A stretch of DNA of 64,000 nt from JAIQFL01 sp035295745. Lineage in GTDB: Bacteria; Acidobacteriota; Terriglobia; Bryobacterales; Bryobacteraceae. The notes under the pieces are model-generated. The model had not been told where the DNA came from. It ran no database searches and saw only the letters and a program-made list of their open reading frames with translations. The stretch is from contig DATGIL010000034.1 of NCBI GenBank assembly GCA_035295745.1, positions 1 to 64,000 of the forward strand, given 5' to 3'. The translations under genes and the position numbers were made by a program. Shown in pieces: positions 1-9,028 of this stretch (the first letter of the stretch is position 1; each line of letters opens with the position of its first letter).

Positions 1-66
1 ATCGCTTGCTGACGCGCGCGGCTCGCAAGCAAGATCGCTTGCTAACGCGCGCGGCTCGTAAGCACG
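1..66. repeat. Tandem repeat, two 33-bp units with internal dyad
   Basis: Two head-to-tail 33-bp copies lie at 1-33 and 34-66. They differ at about three positions (for example G/A after GCTTGCT). Each unit holds GCTTGC and GCAAGC arms (second copy GTAAGC) around a GC-rich centre of CGCG type, so each could fold into a hairpin. The array touches the window edge and may continue to the left. It looks like a REP-like intergenic repeat; no coding potential was seen. Confidence 0.75.
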
Positions 67-172
67 CGCATTCCCCGAACGTATTGGGGTAAGTTACGAG
101 CCACGCCCCGTGAGGGAGTGTTCTTGCCAAGAATACGAGACGGTATTTCCGAAACGGTGTTATATGTCCGGG

Positions 173-225
173 GAACCCGCCGCTTTCATCGGAATCCATG
201 GCAGCGAAGCAGCCCAAGACCACTC
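173..225. repeat. 53-bp dispersed repeat, copy 1
   Basis: The segment is repeated in the same orientation at 34456-34508 with 51 of 53 bases identical by eye; the differences are A/C in the CCATGG/CCCTGG stretch and A/G in GCAGCG/GCGGCG. Both copies lie in non-coding DNA just beyond the 3' ends of minus-strand genes (the FG-GAP protein here, the ADOP permease there). The rest of 67-336 holds no gene I can recognise. Confidence 0.8.
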
Positions 226-336
226 GTTTTTGCCGCGCCGACACTTTTGTCGCCGCTTTCGCGCTTCTGCCAAGCCTGACTGCAAGGCGTTTTGGACGCT
301 GCCGCTGAACCTCCGAATCTGCTTAAGCTCCCCGCC

Positions 337-1470
337 TCATTTGCCCACCCTGCGGAACAGAAACAAACCCGACTTGCCGCCCACCACGATGTCCGTATAG
401 GGACGCCCATCGAAGCGCGCAACAACCAGCTGCATTCCGCCTCCCGCGCGCGAACTGTAGTCGATCACGTGCTTGACCCACTCGATTCCGCCCGCCGCCG
501 TCTTCATCGATTCGTACCAATAGATGCCAAGTGGTTCGCGCTCTCCCGGATCGCGCCCGTTGTGCGCCATGAAGCGCTTCCCTGTGACCAGATCGGGCCT
601 GCCATCGCCGTTCAGGTCGGCGATCGTCATAGCGTGAGCCTGGGACCAACTGTCGTCGATCACATGCTTCGTCCAGGTGCCCTGCGGCGTCTGCTCCATC
701 CAGAAGATGCCGTAGTTGTGCGCCATGGAGGTCACCAGGTCTGGACGCCCATCTCCATTCACATCCAGTACGTAAATGAACCCGGTCTCTCCCAACTGGA
801 AATCGCCGTGAAATGTCCAAGCGCCCGTCTGCGGATCGGCCGGCGCTTCGAACCACCCGGAAGGCGTAATGATATCGGTACGCCCATCCTTGTTCAGATC
901 GCCCGCCCCGATACCGTGGCCGAACGAGTGGTCCGCCACTATGTGCGGAACGAACTGGCCGTTTCGCAGCTCATACCAAGTCAGCGGAGCCTCTTTGTTG
1001 CCGAATTCAGGCAGAATCTCTTGCGCCTTACCGTCGTTGTTCAAGTCGACCAGGAAGGCGAACTCCACATTGAAGCGGGTCTCGATGGGATGATCCTTCC
1101 ACAAGGCGCCGTTTTTGCCCGGATTCTCACTCCACCAGAGGCGTTTGCTGAACCAGGAGCAACTCACGATGTCGGGCCGGCCGTCGCCATTGACATCGAG
1201 CGGCAAATCGCTGAAATCGTCGATGTAGTTGTTGGTGTAATCGATCTCCCGGAAGCGATGGCGGGTCCATCCCGGCCCTTCGTACCAATATTCTCCCGAG
1301 ACGATGTCGAGCCTGCCATCGCCATTGATGTCGGCGACGGCCGCTGTCTCGCTCGCACCGGGATCGATAATCTGCCGCTCAAAAGGAATTTCTTCCGGAC
1401 GAGTCGCAGCCCATGCCGCGACGGCGACCGCGGCGGCCACCAGACCTGCGAAGCGCCAATGCCTCCTCAT
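337..1470 (-). CDS. Exported FG-GAP/VCBS repeat protein
   Basis: The product is about 377 residues with an N-terminal signal-anchor (basic RRH stretch, then an Ala/Val-rich hydrophobic segment). At least six Ca-binding loops of the form DxNxDGRxD follow, spaced as in FG-GAP/VCBS propellers (DINGDGRLD, DVNGDGRPD, DLNKDGRTD and so on). Such propellers are usually extracytoplasmic and bind ligands or serve as scaffolds; no catalytic domain is visible. I chose the ATG at 1470, which has a GAGGAGA ribosome site, over an upstream in-frame start that would run into the preceding gene. Only about 10 bp separate it from the upstream beta-propeller gene, so the two are probably one operon. Substrate and role are unknown. 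Confidence 0.85.
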   Translation of the reverse strand: MRRHWRFAGLVAAAVAVAAWAATRPEEIPFERQIIDPGASETAAVADINGDGRLDIVSGEYWYEGPGWTRHRFREIDYTNNYIDDFSDLPLDVNGDGRPDIVSCSWFSKRLWWSENPGKNGALWKDHPIETRFNVEFAFLVDLNNDGKAQEILPEFGNKEAPLTWYELRNGQFVPHIVADHSFGHGIGAGDLNKDGRTDIITPSGWFEAPADPQTGAWTFHGDFQLGETGFIYVLDVNGDGRPDLVTSMAHNYGIFWMEQTPQGTWTKHVIDDSWSQAHAMTIADLNGDGRPDLVTGKRFMAHNGRDPGEREPLGIYWYESMKTAAGGIEWVKHVIDYSSRAGGGMQLVVARFDGRPYTDIVVGGKSGLFLFRRVGK

Positions 1471-1480
1471 GCGTCTCTCC

Positions 1481-3016
1481 TCAATCCACGGCGATTCGAA
1501 ATGCAGCCATCTCCACTTCATTCCGCACCAGCAGCACGCCGTCCGAGATCGCCGGAATGTTCCACGTCTTCCCGCTCAGGGCTGTGAAGCGTGCCACCTC
1601 CTGGTGCGACTCCGGTGTGGCCCGTACCAGCACGACATCGCCCTCTTCCGTGAGCACGACCAGATGGTCTGACGCCAGCAGCAACTGCCCGTAACCGTAT
1701 CGCCCTCCCTTCCACTTCAACTCGCCCGATTCCACGTCCACGCAGGCGAGGATGCCTTCATCCAGGCCGTAGATGAATCCGTTGTGCAGCACGGCGCTGT
1801 TGAACTTGTTCTTCATGCGATTGTTTGACCATACTGCCCGAGTATCGAAGCCGTCGCCGTCAGGCGTGAGTTCGACAACTGCGGCACCATGGCCGTAGCC
1901 CGAGGAGAGGTATACCCGGTTGGCGGAGACGGCGATCGGCTGCGCCACGTTGATGTCCTGTTGGGTCGCCCAGGGAAACTCCCAGAGCAGTTTGCCATCT
2001 TCCAGGGCAACCCCCACAGCTCGCCGGCCCGTGATGACGATAATCTGGCGGCGGCCGCCGAGGGTCGCGATCTCCGGTGAGTCGTAGGCGGACGGATCGT
2101 CCAACGTGCCCCAGATGCGTTTCCCCGTCAACTTGTCGTACGCCACGATCGAATTGCCATGAGAGCCGCCCGGCGTCACGATGACCTTATCGTCCACAAT
2201 CAGCGGAGAGGCCGACATTCCCCAATGCACATTCGCTGCGCCGTTGTCGGTGAGGATGTTTTTGTTCCAGATCAGCTTTCCTGTGGCCGCGTCGAGGCAG
2301 CGCAGTTCGCCTTTCGCGCCCAATGCGTAGACGCGCCCTTCGTCCCATACAGGCGTGGCGCGGGGCCCGTTTCCGCCCAGGACCTCTTCAAACAGTGCGT
2401 CCCATGAATCCGTCCAGCGCTCATGCCCGGTGTGAACATCATAGGCCGCGACTACTTCCTTTCGGCGCCGTTGCTCGATCGTGAAGGCGAGTCCGTTGGC
2501 GACGGTGAAAGAGGCGTATCCTCCACCCACGGGTTGCTTCCATATCCTGGGCAGTCCGCCAGCCGGCCACGAGGTGAGGATGGGCTGCTGGTCGTAGTGC
2601 CCCTGGCGTCCGGGCCCCAGGAAATCAGCCCAGTAGGTCGATCCCGTGGGCGCTTTGGGAGCAGGCTCGGTGGGCGATTCCGGAGCAGTAGAAGGACGCG
2701 GCTCGGTGGCCACGGGGGCGGCGACTGGGGCTGGTGAGGTAACGGCAGCCCGTTGCGCGGCGCGATTCGCCTCCAGTTCGCGATCGTGGCGTTCCGTATT
2801 CGGGAACGAGAAGATCGGGCGAAAGCCGCCCGTCAATCCCACGTGCAGACCGTAGAAGAGGAAAAGATGTGCCACTGCGAGCATCAGGATGGCGACCGAG
2901 CCGGCGGCCTTTACCAGGAACGACACGCCCCGCGTCATCCAGAGCAGAATCAAGCCCAACGGCGGCAGGATAAGAGCTGCCAGGAAGACCATGAGCAGCC
3001 TGTATGGGGATCGCAT
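1481..3016 (-). CDS. Membrane-anchored PQQ-like (WD40-type) beta-propeller protein
   Basis: About 511 residues. Two hydrophobic segments near the N-terminus (roughly residues 5-55) are followed by a Pro/Ala-rich linker and then a C-terminal propeller with repeated blades of the PQQ_2/BamB type (AATGKLIW, KLTGKRIWG, VESGELKW). The opening of the propeller (WADFLGPGRQGHYD) is the pattern of exported PQQ-binding-like proteins of Acidobacteria and Planctomycetes. PQQ itself is probably not bound. The ATG at 3016 was chosen because earlier in-frame codons have no signal-like sequence; a TAGAAT -10 lies about 10 nt before it. The stop is 10 bp from the FG-GAP gene, which suggests co-transcription. 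Confidence 0.85.
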   Translation of the reverse strand: MRSPYRLLMVFLAALILPPLGLILLWMTRGVSFLVKAAGSVAILMLAVAHLFLFYGLHVGLTGGFRPIFSFPNTERHDRELEANRAAQRAAVTSPAPVAAPVATEPRPSTAPESPTEPAPKAPTGSTYWADFLGPGRQGHYDQQPILTSWPAGGLPRIWKQPVGGGYASFTVANGLAFTIEQRRRKEVVAAYDVHTGHERWTDSWDALFEEVLGGNGPRATPVWDEGRVYALGAKGELRCLDAATGKLIWNKNILTDNGAANVHWGMSASPLIVDDKVIVTPGGSHGNSIVAYDKLTGKRIWGTLDDPSAYDSPEIATLGGRRQIIVITGRRAVGVALEDGKLLWEFPWATQQDINVAQPIAVSANRVYLSSGYGHGAAVVELTPDGDGFDTRAVWSNNRMKNKFNSAVLHNGFIYGLDEGILACVDVESGELKWKGGRYGYGQLLLASDHLVVLTEEGDVVLVRATPESHQEVARFTALSGKTWNIPAISDGVLLVRNEVEMAAFRIAVD

Positions 3017-3070
3017 CTTTCGCTTTATTCTATGCGACGGCGCCGCGTAGCGTAGAAATGTTTGCCAGAC

Positions 3071-3106
3071 AATGAATGACGTACAATGCGATTGCAGGCA
3101 TTCATT
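3071..3106. promoter_or_regulatory. Inverted repeat in divergent promoter region
   Basis: AATGAATG at 3071-3078 is matched by CATTCATT at 3099-3106 in the 113-bp gap between two divergent genes. A TACAAT hexamer at 3082-3087, usable as a -10 for the rightward cytochrome gene, sits between the arms. This arrangement fits an operator, but no regulator gene is adjacent. Confidence 0.4.
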
Positions 3107-3129
3107 ACTACTTAGGGATGAGGTGACTA

Positions 3130-4059
3130 ATGGGGGGTAACAGGGCTTTCGGAGCCGCCGCTCTATTCCTATCAATAGCCGTTCTAAGGTTTCCGTTGGG
3201 GGCGCAGCAGCCGCAAACACCGCCGCCAGGAGGTGCCCAGCAACCCCAGCGCGGAGGCGGGCGCCGGGGAGCTGGTGGATTCGTGCCCGGCCAAACCAGG
3301 CCGCCCTTCGACCAGGCGCAGGTGGATCGCGGAAAAACGCTCTACGGGATCAGTTGCACCGGATGCCATGGCGCGGATCTTCGTGGCGGCGACATGGGAG
3401 GGCCCAATCTGCTCCGCTCACAGGTCGCTTTGAGCGATCAGAACGGCGAGATGATCGTACCGATCATTCAAGGCAGCCGCCAGAGTTCCGGAATGCCGGC
3501 GATCGACATGAGCGCCGCTGATGCAGGGGCTGTGGCGGCTTATGTACGGAGCGTTCTGGAGACCATCGGGCAGCAGGGCACGCCTCCCTCGGTTGGCCAG
3601 GCGCCAGCCACCATTCTCGTGGGCAACGCCGCAGAAGGACAGGCGTATTTCGCTTCCAAATGCGGCAGCTGCCACTCCGCGACAGGAGACCTGCAAGGCG
3701 TGGCATCGCGATATCCCGACGCCAAGGCGTTGCAGAATGCCTGGGTATCGGGGGGCGGCGGGCGCGGCCGCGGGGGGCGAGGCGGTGGAGGCGGAGGGGC
3801 GCCAGGAGTGCCCAATCCTCGTGCCGTGACGGCCACCGTTTCCTTGCCCTCCGGACCGGTGGAGGGCCAGGTGGTTCGCATCGACGACTTTCTGGTCACG
3901 CTGCAATTGGCCGATGGCAGCCAGCGCACCATTCGGCGCGACGGCAATACACCCAAAGTTGAACTGCACGACCCAATGAAGGCGCATCGCGATCTGCTGT
4001 CGACCTATACCGACAAAGACATGCACGACGTGACGGCATACCTGGTGACCTTGAAATGA
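3130..4059 (+). CDS. Exported diheme cytochrome c (quinoprotein partner)
   Basis: 309 residues. A signal peptide (to about residue 25, ending LGAQQ) and a Pro/Gln/Gly-rich linker precede two cytochrome c motifs, CTGCH (76-80) and CGSCH (178-182). The first domain has a GMPAID stretch typical of the Met axial ligand. A Gly/Arg-rich insert (about 208-225) precedes a small beta domain ending YTDKDMHDVTAYLVTLK. A GAGGTG ribosome site lies 6 nt before the ATG. The stop overlaps the next start by 4 bp (ATGA), so it is translationally coupled to the quinoprotein-like gene. By family logic it would accept electrons from that partner in the periplasm; a paralogous pair is at 31791-34282. Confidence 0.93.
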   Translation: MGGNRAFGAAALFLSIAVLRFPLGAQQPQTPPPGGAQQPQRGGGRRGAGGFVPGQTRPPFDQAQVDRGKTLYGISCTGCHGADLRGGDMGGPNLLRSQVALSDQNGEMIVPIIQGSRQSSGMPAIDMSAADAGAVAAYVRSVLETIGQQGTPPSVGQAPATILVGNAAEGQAYFASKCGSCHSATGDLQGVASRYPDAKALQNAWVSGGGGRGRGGRGGGGGGAPGVPNPRAVTATVSLPSGPVEGQVVRIDDFLVTLQLADGSQRTIRRDGNTPKVELHDPMKAHRDLLSTYTDKDMHDVTAYLVTLK

Positions 4060-5750
4060 CACTGCGAACCATGCTAATTGCCGCGCCGCTGTGCCTCGCA
4101 CCGGCACTCCTGATGGCGCAGGGCAACGGGGTCGCACCCGCCGATCTTCTGAAGCCGCTGAAAGACTCGTGGCCCACTTATAACGGGGACTACTCCGGAC
4201 GGCGTTACAGCGCTCTGAGCCAGGTGAATCAGTCGAACGTCAAATACCTGACGCTTGCGTGGATGACCCGCGTCACTGCTGGTGGCGGCAACACCGCAGG
4301 CGCTCGCGGCGGACGGGGCGGCTTCGGCTTCGGTGGAGGCCGCGGGGGAAACATCATCGTCGGCGGCGAAGGTACGGGCGACATTCCGGCCGGAGGCGGA
4401 TCGATCAAGGCATCTGTGCTGGAGGTGGATGGCACTCTGTACTTCACCATGCCTGATAACGCCTGGGCCGTGGATGCGCGCGACGGCCGCGAGCTCTGGC
4501 ATTACTTCTGGAAGACCAAGGGCGGAACCCACATCGGCAATCGCGGCCTGGCGATGTGGAACGACTACCTTTACATGGAAACGCCCGACGACTACCTGGT
4601 GTCGCTGGAAGCCAAGACCGGCAAGGAGCGTTGGCACAAGCCGATCGCCGATCTGTCCCAAGGCTACTTCTCGACCCCCGCTCCCATCGTGGTGGGGAAT
4701 CATGTGCTGGTGGGAACCGGCAACGATATCGACGCTCCGGGCTTCCTCCAGTCGTTCGATCCCGAGACCGGCGATCTGCAGTGGAAGTTCTACACCGTTC
4801 CGATGAAGAAGGGCGATCCCGGCCTGGACACGTGGGCCAGTCTGGATGCCGCGCGCCATGGAGGCGGCCAGACTTGGGTGCCCGGAGCTTACGATCCGGA
4901 AACCAAGCTTTACATTTTCGGAACCGGCAATCCCACTCCCGCGTTCACTACAGGCCGCGGCGAAGGCGACAATCTGTTCACATGTGCTCTCGTCGCCGTC
5001 AACGTCGATACGGGCAAGATGGCGTGGTATTTCCAGACTTCCCCGCACGACATGCACGACTACGATTCGGCGCAGACCCCCGTGCTGGTGGACGGAATGT
5101 TCAACGGCAAGGCCCGAAAGCTGGTGTTAACGGCGGCGCGAAATGGCTACTACTTCACGCTCGACCGGGTCACCGGTGAGCACCTGGTGACCAGCAGGTA
5201 TGGCATGTACACGAATTGGGCCAAGGGCCTGAACAAATTCGGCGGCCCCGAACACGACCCGAATAAGGACGCCACGGTGGCAGGTTCGATCGTCTCGCCG
5301 AATTCCGACGGCACTACCAACTGGGAGCCGCCGGCTTTTTCTCCCGATACGGGGCTCTTTTACGTCGCCGAAGGCAACGCGCACTCGATCTTCTACCTGA
5401 CCGACGTGGACCCTCGGGGCTCCATGGGCTTGGGCGGCAAGGAGGAGGTGGGAGTCGGATCGAGCGGCACCTTCCTCTCGGCGATTGACTATAAAACGGG
5501 CAAGGTCGTGTGGCGCCATCCTTACTACGGCAATGGCGGTGGCGGAGGACTACTCACGACGGCCGGAAAGCTGCTTTTTGCCGGAGACGGCGCGGGCAAC
5601 CTCGTGGCGCATGATGCTGCAACTGGGAAGCCGTTGTGGAATACGCGGATCGGGAACATTACGAATGCCCCGCAGACGTATATGCTGGACGGCCACCAGT
5701 ACCTCATCGCGGCTACTGGCGACGCCATCTGGTCGTTCGTGCTCTATTAA
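4056..5750 (+). CDS. PQQ-dependent dehydrogenase-like quinoprotein, periplasmic
   Basis: 564 residues with a signal peptide (LLMAQG, about 20 residues) and an eight-bladed propeller of the methanol/alcohol dehydrogenase type: TYNGDYSGRRYSALSQ near the start, repeated TGxxxW tryptophan-docking motifs, and the SPHDMHDYD segment where these enzymes carry the catalytic Asp. There is a Gly-rich insert at about 75-115. Two classical cofactor features look absent: no adjacent Cys-Cys pair (vicinal disulfide), and the usual AEFGVRG stretch with its metal-ligand Glu reads NDIDAPG (about 222-228). From memory, NCBI names such Acidobacterial proteins acido-empty-quinoprotein; I could not check this. It overlaps the cytochrome gene by 4 bp. 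Electron transfer to that cytochrome is inferred. Confidence 0.88.
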   Translation: MTLRTMLIAAPLCLAPALLMAQGNGVAPADLLKPLKDSWPTYNGDYSGRRYSALSQVNQSNVKYLTLAWMTRVTAGGGNTAGARGGRGGFGFGGGRGGNIIVGGEGTGDIPAGGGSIKASVLEVDGTLYFTMPDNAWAVDARDGRELWHYFWKTKGGTHIGNRGLAMWNDYLYMETPDDYLVSLEAKTGKERWHKPIADLSQGYFSTPAPIVVGNHVLVGTGNDIDAPGFLQSFDPETGDLQWKFYTVPMKKGDPGLDTWASLDAARHGGGQTWVPGAYDPETKLYIFGTGNPTPAFTTGRGEGDNLFTCALVAVNVDTGKMAWYFQTSPHDMHDYDSAQTPVLVDGMFNGKARKLVLTAARNGYYFTLDRVTGEHLVTSRYGMYTNWAKGLNKFGGPEHDPNKDATVAGSIVSPNSDGTTNWEPPAFSPDTGLFYVAEGNAHSIFYLTDVDPRGSMGLGGKEEVGVGSSGTFLSAIDYKTGKVVWRHPYYGNGGGGGLLTTAGKLLFAGDGAGNLVAHDAATGKPLWNTRIGNITNAPQTYMLDGHQYLIAATGDAIWSFVLY

Positions 5751-5938
5751 ACTCGGCCGGTGCCGGGGAGCGTCGATGACGACCAGTCATGTTCCCCCAC
5801 GGCCTGCGAAGTGCGCAGGGTTCTGAGCATCTTGGCCTGGCGCTCCAAGCGGCGGGCATGCTGGCGCTTGAGGATGACCAGCCAGCAGATCAACACGACG
5901 ATGACGCAACCAACCGATGCGTAGAACAGCACGAACAT
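5747..5938 (-). CDS. Small single-pass membrane protein, unknown function
   Basis: 63 residues: one strong transmembrane helix (about 4-23) followed at once by a basic, likely cytoplasmic tail (KRQHARRLERQAK) and a polar C-terminus. An AAGGGG ribosome site precedes the ATG. The shape resembles CcmD/CcoQ-type helper peptides of cytochrome biogenesis or oxidases, but there is no real sequence match. It is convergent with the quinoprotein gene and overlaps its stop codon. The codon pattern and topology favour a real gene over chance. Confidence 0.5.
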   Translation of the reverse strand: MFVLFYASVGCVIVVLICWLVILKRQHARRLERQAKMLRTLRTSQAVGEHDWSSSTLPGTGRV

Positions 5939-6196
5939 ATTTGTTACCCCTTGGTGCGAGTTTGTATTCCACAGTTCTTATAGCAGGCCGGTCCCCAAGG
6001 TTTGAAGTACTGTCTGCACTATGACGGTTTGGAGGACCACGTTTGTTATCCAACGTTAGTAGGCGTTTAAGAAATTGGGATTAGAAGACCAAAGGAAATC
6101 CGGGGGCAGCGGCAGCATTCAGGTACTCACGCCAAGGGCATATAATCGAAGGTCGAAGAAGGCCGACATGCAAGCTATCGCGAACGAGGTGTCAGC

Positions 6197-6883
6197 GTGA
6201 ACCGAAGAACCTGGATCCAACTCGCAGCCGCCGCGGGCCTGGCCCGTGTCCCTCGCACTCTCCGTGCATCCACCGCGGTCTCTCTGTTTGACGGCAAAAC
6301 TCTCGATGGATGGACCCAGGTCGAAAACACGCCGGCCCCCTCCCCCGGATGGATCGTCAAAGACGGGGCGATGGCCAGTACTGGCGCGGGCCGCGGAGTG
6401 ATCTACACGGCGAAAGACTATGGCCATTTCCGCCTGATGTTCAGCATGAGGCATGTCTCCGGCGACCCCGACCACCAAGCCTGCGTTCTGATCTTCTGCA
6501 CCCGCCCGCATGACGGCGAAAAGCCACTGGACGCGCTCGCCGGAATCCAGTTTCAGGTGCCCAACGGCGGCCATTGGGATTACCGGCCCGGCATGAACAA
6601 CAATGGCGGAAGTGAATTCATCTCGGTCAACAAGATGCGCTTCGACGTGCACGAGTGGAGTCGCGTCGAAATCCTGGCCGACGCCGCAAAAGGAGTCGCC
6701 CGCATGGCCGTCGCGCAGCCGCTCGCCACCAAAGCCGTCGAGGTCCTCGCCTTCCATGATCCAGCCGCGGGCAAACCGGGTCCCATTGCCTGGCAGATGC
6801 ACAATAAAGGCCTGTTCGACGAGTTCAAAGACGTCACGATCGAAGCGGATCCGGAAGAGAACGAGCTGCTCACGATCCGCTGA
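6197..6883 (+). CDS. DUF1080 (3-keto-disaccharide hydrolase) family protein
   Basis: 228 residues. The N-terminus MNRRTWIQLAAAAG has the twin-Arg look of a Tat signal, so it is probably exported. LFDGKTLDGWTQ opens a single LamG-like jelly roll of the PF06439 type, and NGGSEFISVNK, HEWSRVEI and PIAWQMHNKG are at the usual places. Members hydrolyse 3-keto-disaccharides or bind glycans. The GTG start at 6197 follows a GAGGTG site; a TATAAT lies at 6141-6146. The 3' end overlaps the convergent GntR-type regulator by 14 bp. The regulator next door could control it, but that is inference. Confidence 0.85.
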   Translation: MNRRTWIQLAAAAGLARVPRTLRASTAVSLFDGKTLDGWTQVENTPAPSPGWIVKDGAMASTGAGRGVIYTAKDYGHFRLMFSMRHVSGDPDHQACVLIFCTRPHDGEKPLDALAGIQFQVPNGGHWDYRPGMNNNGGSEFISVNKMRFDVHEWSRVEILADAAKGVARMAVAQPLATKAVEVLAFHDPAAGKPGPIAWQMHNKGLFDEFKDVTIEADPEENELLTIR

Positions 6884-8021
6884 ACTGGGGCGAAGGGTCG
6901 AGAGCCCCGCCGCAAGACTCCCGAATCACCAAATGACACTCCACCAGGATGTCTCTCACGGGCAAATCCGGACGGGCCACACGGTCGAGCATCGCCGCCA
7001 TCGCAGCTTCGCCAATCGCGCGACAGGGTTGATGGACCGTCGTCAATGGCACGGGCAAGAGACTGGCGTATTCGACGTCGTCAATTCCAACGATTCGCAC
7101 GTCGGCGGGAATTGCGTACCCGAGATTCAGCAGCACATGCATCAGCTGACCGGCAGTCCGGTCATTGGCGCAGACCACGGCCCGGCCGCCACGCTTTCTC
7201 GTTCCTAGCAGCCTCCGGATAGAGTGCTGGTTGATGACCTCTACGCGATGAACTGCGTCGGCGGCGAGTGTCAATCCGTTGGCCAAGATCGCTTCCCGAA
7301 ACCCCGCCAGGCGATCGTCAACCGTGGAGGCGCTTCCGGCGTATGCGAGAAAAAGCAGATGCCGGGAGCCGTGTTGGATGAGGTGTTCGGCTGCCAGATA
7401 TCCCGCTCGACGATTGTCAATACCCACCAGATCGTAGCGGGCGCGCTGGGGATAGGGCAGCACGCCGCGGTCTAACAGTACTGTCGGAATGCGCGCCTTC
7501 TCCAGCCGCGACAGGATTTCCAAATTCGCCCTCTTTGCCGCGGGCGCCCTCTCGATCGGCGCGAAGAATACGCCGGAAACTTCTCGGTCGATAAACTGCT
7601 GACAGAGCCGTAAGGCCTGTGCCTCGATAGAGAGCGGAGCCAGCGGCGCGGTTCCCCACAAGAGAGCGTGTCCGGCCGCCTGAGGAGCGGACGCGATACC
7701 GTGGCAGATTGGATCGAAGATCTCGGTGGTGCCGCGGTCCGGAATCAGCAGACCGAACAATCGCCCGCCGTGGAGGGCCGGCTGCGGACGCACATAGGTG
7801 CCCGAGCCTGCCACCCGCTCGACAAGCCCACGCTGCACCAGATCGTGTAGGGCACGCCCAATCGTAATGCGCGACGTTTTGAATTGCCGTACCAGCACGG
7901 CCTCGCTCGGCAGCTTTTGGCCCGGCGAGTATTTTCCAGAGAGGATCTCCCCCGCCAGATTTTCGAAGACCTGCTGATACTTCGGAACGTGCGGCTCGGC
8001 GCTGAACCGGCGTTTGGCCAC
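6870..8021 (-). CDS. GntR-type wHTH repressor with LacI-like sugar-sensing domain
   Basis: 383 residues. Residues about 11-75 are a GntR winged helix (PKYQQVFENLAGEILSGKY, PGQKLPSE, GLVERVAGSGTYV). Residues about 88-370 are a LacI/GalR periplasmic-binding-like fold (FGLLIPD, DRGV, GIDNRRAGYLAAEHL, FLAYAGSASTVDDRLAGF, VCANDRTA, VGIDDVEYASLLPVPLTTV). This GntR/LacI hybrid arrangement is known from AraR-like sugar regulators, so the ligand is probably a carbohydrate. The start is GTG at 8021 with a weak ribosome site. It lies next to the DUF1080 glycan enzyme. Confidence 0.9.
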   Translation of the reverse strand: MAKRRFSAEPHVPKYQQVFENLAGEILSGKYSPGQKLPSEAVLVRQFKTSRITIGRALHDLVQRGLVERVAGSGTYVRPQPALHGGRLFGLLIPDRGTTEIFDPICHGIASAPQAAGHALLWGTAPLAPLSIEAQALRLCQQFIDREVSGVFFAPIERAPAAKRANLEILSRLEKARIPTVLLDRGVLPYPQRARYDLVGIDNRRAGYLAAEHLIQHGSRHLLFLAYAGSASTVDDRLAGFREAILANGLTLAADAVHRVEVINQHSIRRLLGTRKRGGRAVVCANDRTAGQLMHVLLNLGYAIPADVRIVGIDDVEYASLLPVPLTTVHQPCRAIGEAAMAAMLDRVARPDLPVRDILVECHLVIRESCGGALDPSPQFSGS

Positions 8022-8071
8022 AGGTCGATACTACCGATAGTTCAGCCGGCCGGGCAACTCCGAGAGATCGG

Positions 8072-8911
8072 TCACGCGACCGCAGCAGAGTGTAGCTTCG
8101 GATCGGAAGTTGCCAGGCTGCTGATTGTGATGGAGTCGGTTTGCACCTTGTCCCACTCGCGGAGCGCAAATCCGTGAGCCTCGAAGAAGGCGCGAATCCG
8201 CATCGAGTCCCAACCCGCGATTTGCTCCAGAATCGGCACCATCACGCTGAGCGCGTCGTCACTGAGCACGGTACGCCGCGCAATCTGCGTGATGAACTTA
8301 TTTTCGGAGACCGCGATGGTGAGGCCGTCGAGGCGGTTGACGTGCAGCATTACATGAATGTCGGAACTGCCATCGCCGATATACACGACGCGGTCACGGC
8401 TGACCTGGGAGTGCTCCCGGAGTTCATCCAGCACCGCCACTTTGCCGTAACCCGCCGGAACGCGGATGATGGATTGAATCTCCCCATTGGCCGGGTCGTA
8501 TCGGAACTGCGTACCGAAGATGCGCTCTACCGGCACAATCCCTTCGAGTGCCGACTGCACAACTTCCTGGGGCGCTGCCGAAACGACATAGAACAGAAAC
8601 TGGTGGCCGTCGATATTCGTGAGCAGGTTCCATAGGGCCTGAATGTTGTTCTTGAGGCGGATGTGCCGTCCAACCTCGATCAGGTGTTCTCTGCGTACCC
8701 GTCGATACTCCGGGTCGTGCAGGAGCAGATAGGCCAGTTCTGCTCCTTGTTGCACCAAGTGGATTTTCGAGAGCCCGCTAATCCGTTCGGCGTAGCCTGA
8801 GACGCCGAGAAGGTCGCTTAGAACGATCCCAGAATCGTTGAAACTGAGGGTCTGATCGAAATCACTCACCATCAGGTACGTCTTCGACCTGTTTTCGAAA
8901 AGTTCGCGCAT
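8072..8911 (-). CDS. HAD-superfamily phosphatase
   Basis: About 279 residues from the ATG at 8911, which has a strong AAGGAGA site; a longer frame upstream lacks one. HAD motif I is SDFDQTLSF, motif II falls in FYVVSAAP, and motif III/IV is VVYIGDGSSDIHVML with GDGxxD. The layout matches phosphoserine-phosphatase-like enzymes with a helical cap (about residues 30-110), so it should dephosphorylate a small metabolite; the substrate cannot be read. The gene is downstream of the subtilase on the same strand, separated by about 117 bp. Confidence 0.85.
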   Translation of the reverse strand: MRELFENRSKTYLMVSDFDQTLSFNDSGIVLSDLLGVSGYAERISGLSKIHLVQQGAELAYLLLHDPEYRRVRREHLIEVGRHIRLKNNIQALWNLLTNIDGHQFLFYVVSAAPQEVVQSALEGIVPVERIFGTQFRYDPANGEIQSIIRVPAGYGKVAVLDELREHSQVSRDRVVYIGDGSSDIHVMLHVNRLDGLTIAVSENKFITQIARRTVLSDDALSVMVPILEQIAGWDSMRIRAFFEAHGFALREWDKVQTDSITISSLATSDPKLHSAAVA

Positions 8912-9028
8912 GTTTCTCGTCTCCTTTTCGCGGTTGCGTTGCCAGTTGGAAACGCTTCTTTGCATTGGATGACGAGACCGCTCCAACCGTCACGGAATGA
9001 CGGGAAAAAGCTGTAATGGCAGATTCGG

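Noticed and set aside
292..1587. Long plus-strand open frame (about 431 residues) opposite the FG-GAP gene
   Set aside because: It is antisense to a clear FG-GAP protein, has repetitive low-complexity translation and no signal or domain.
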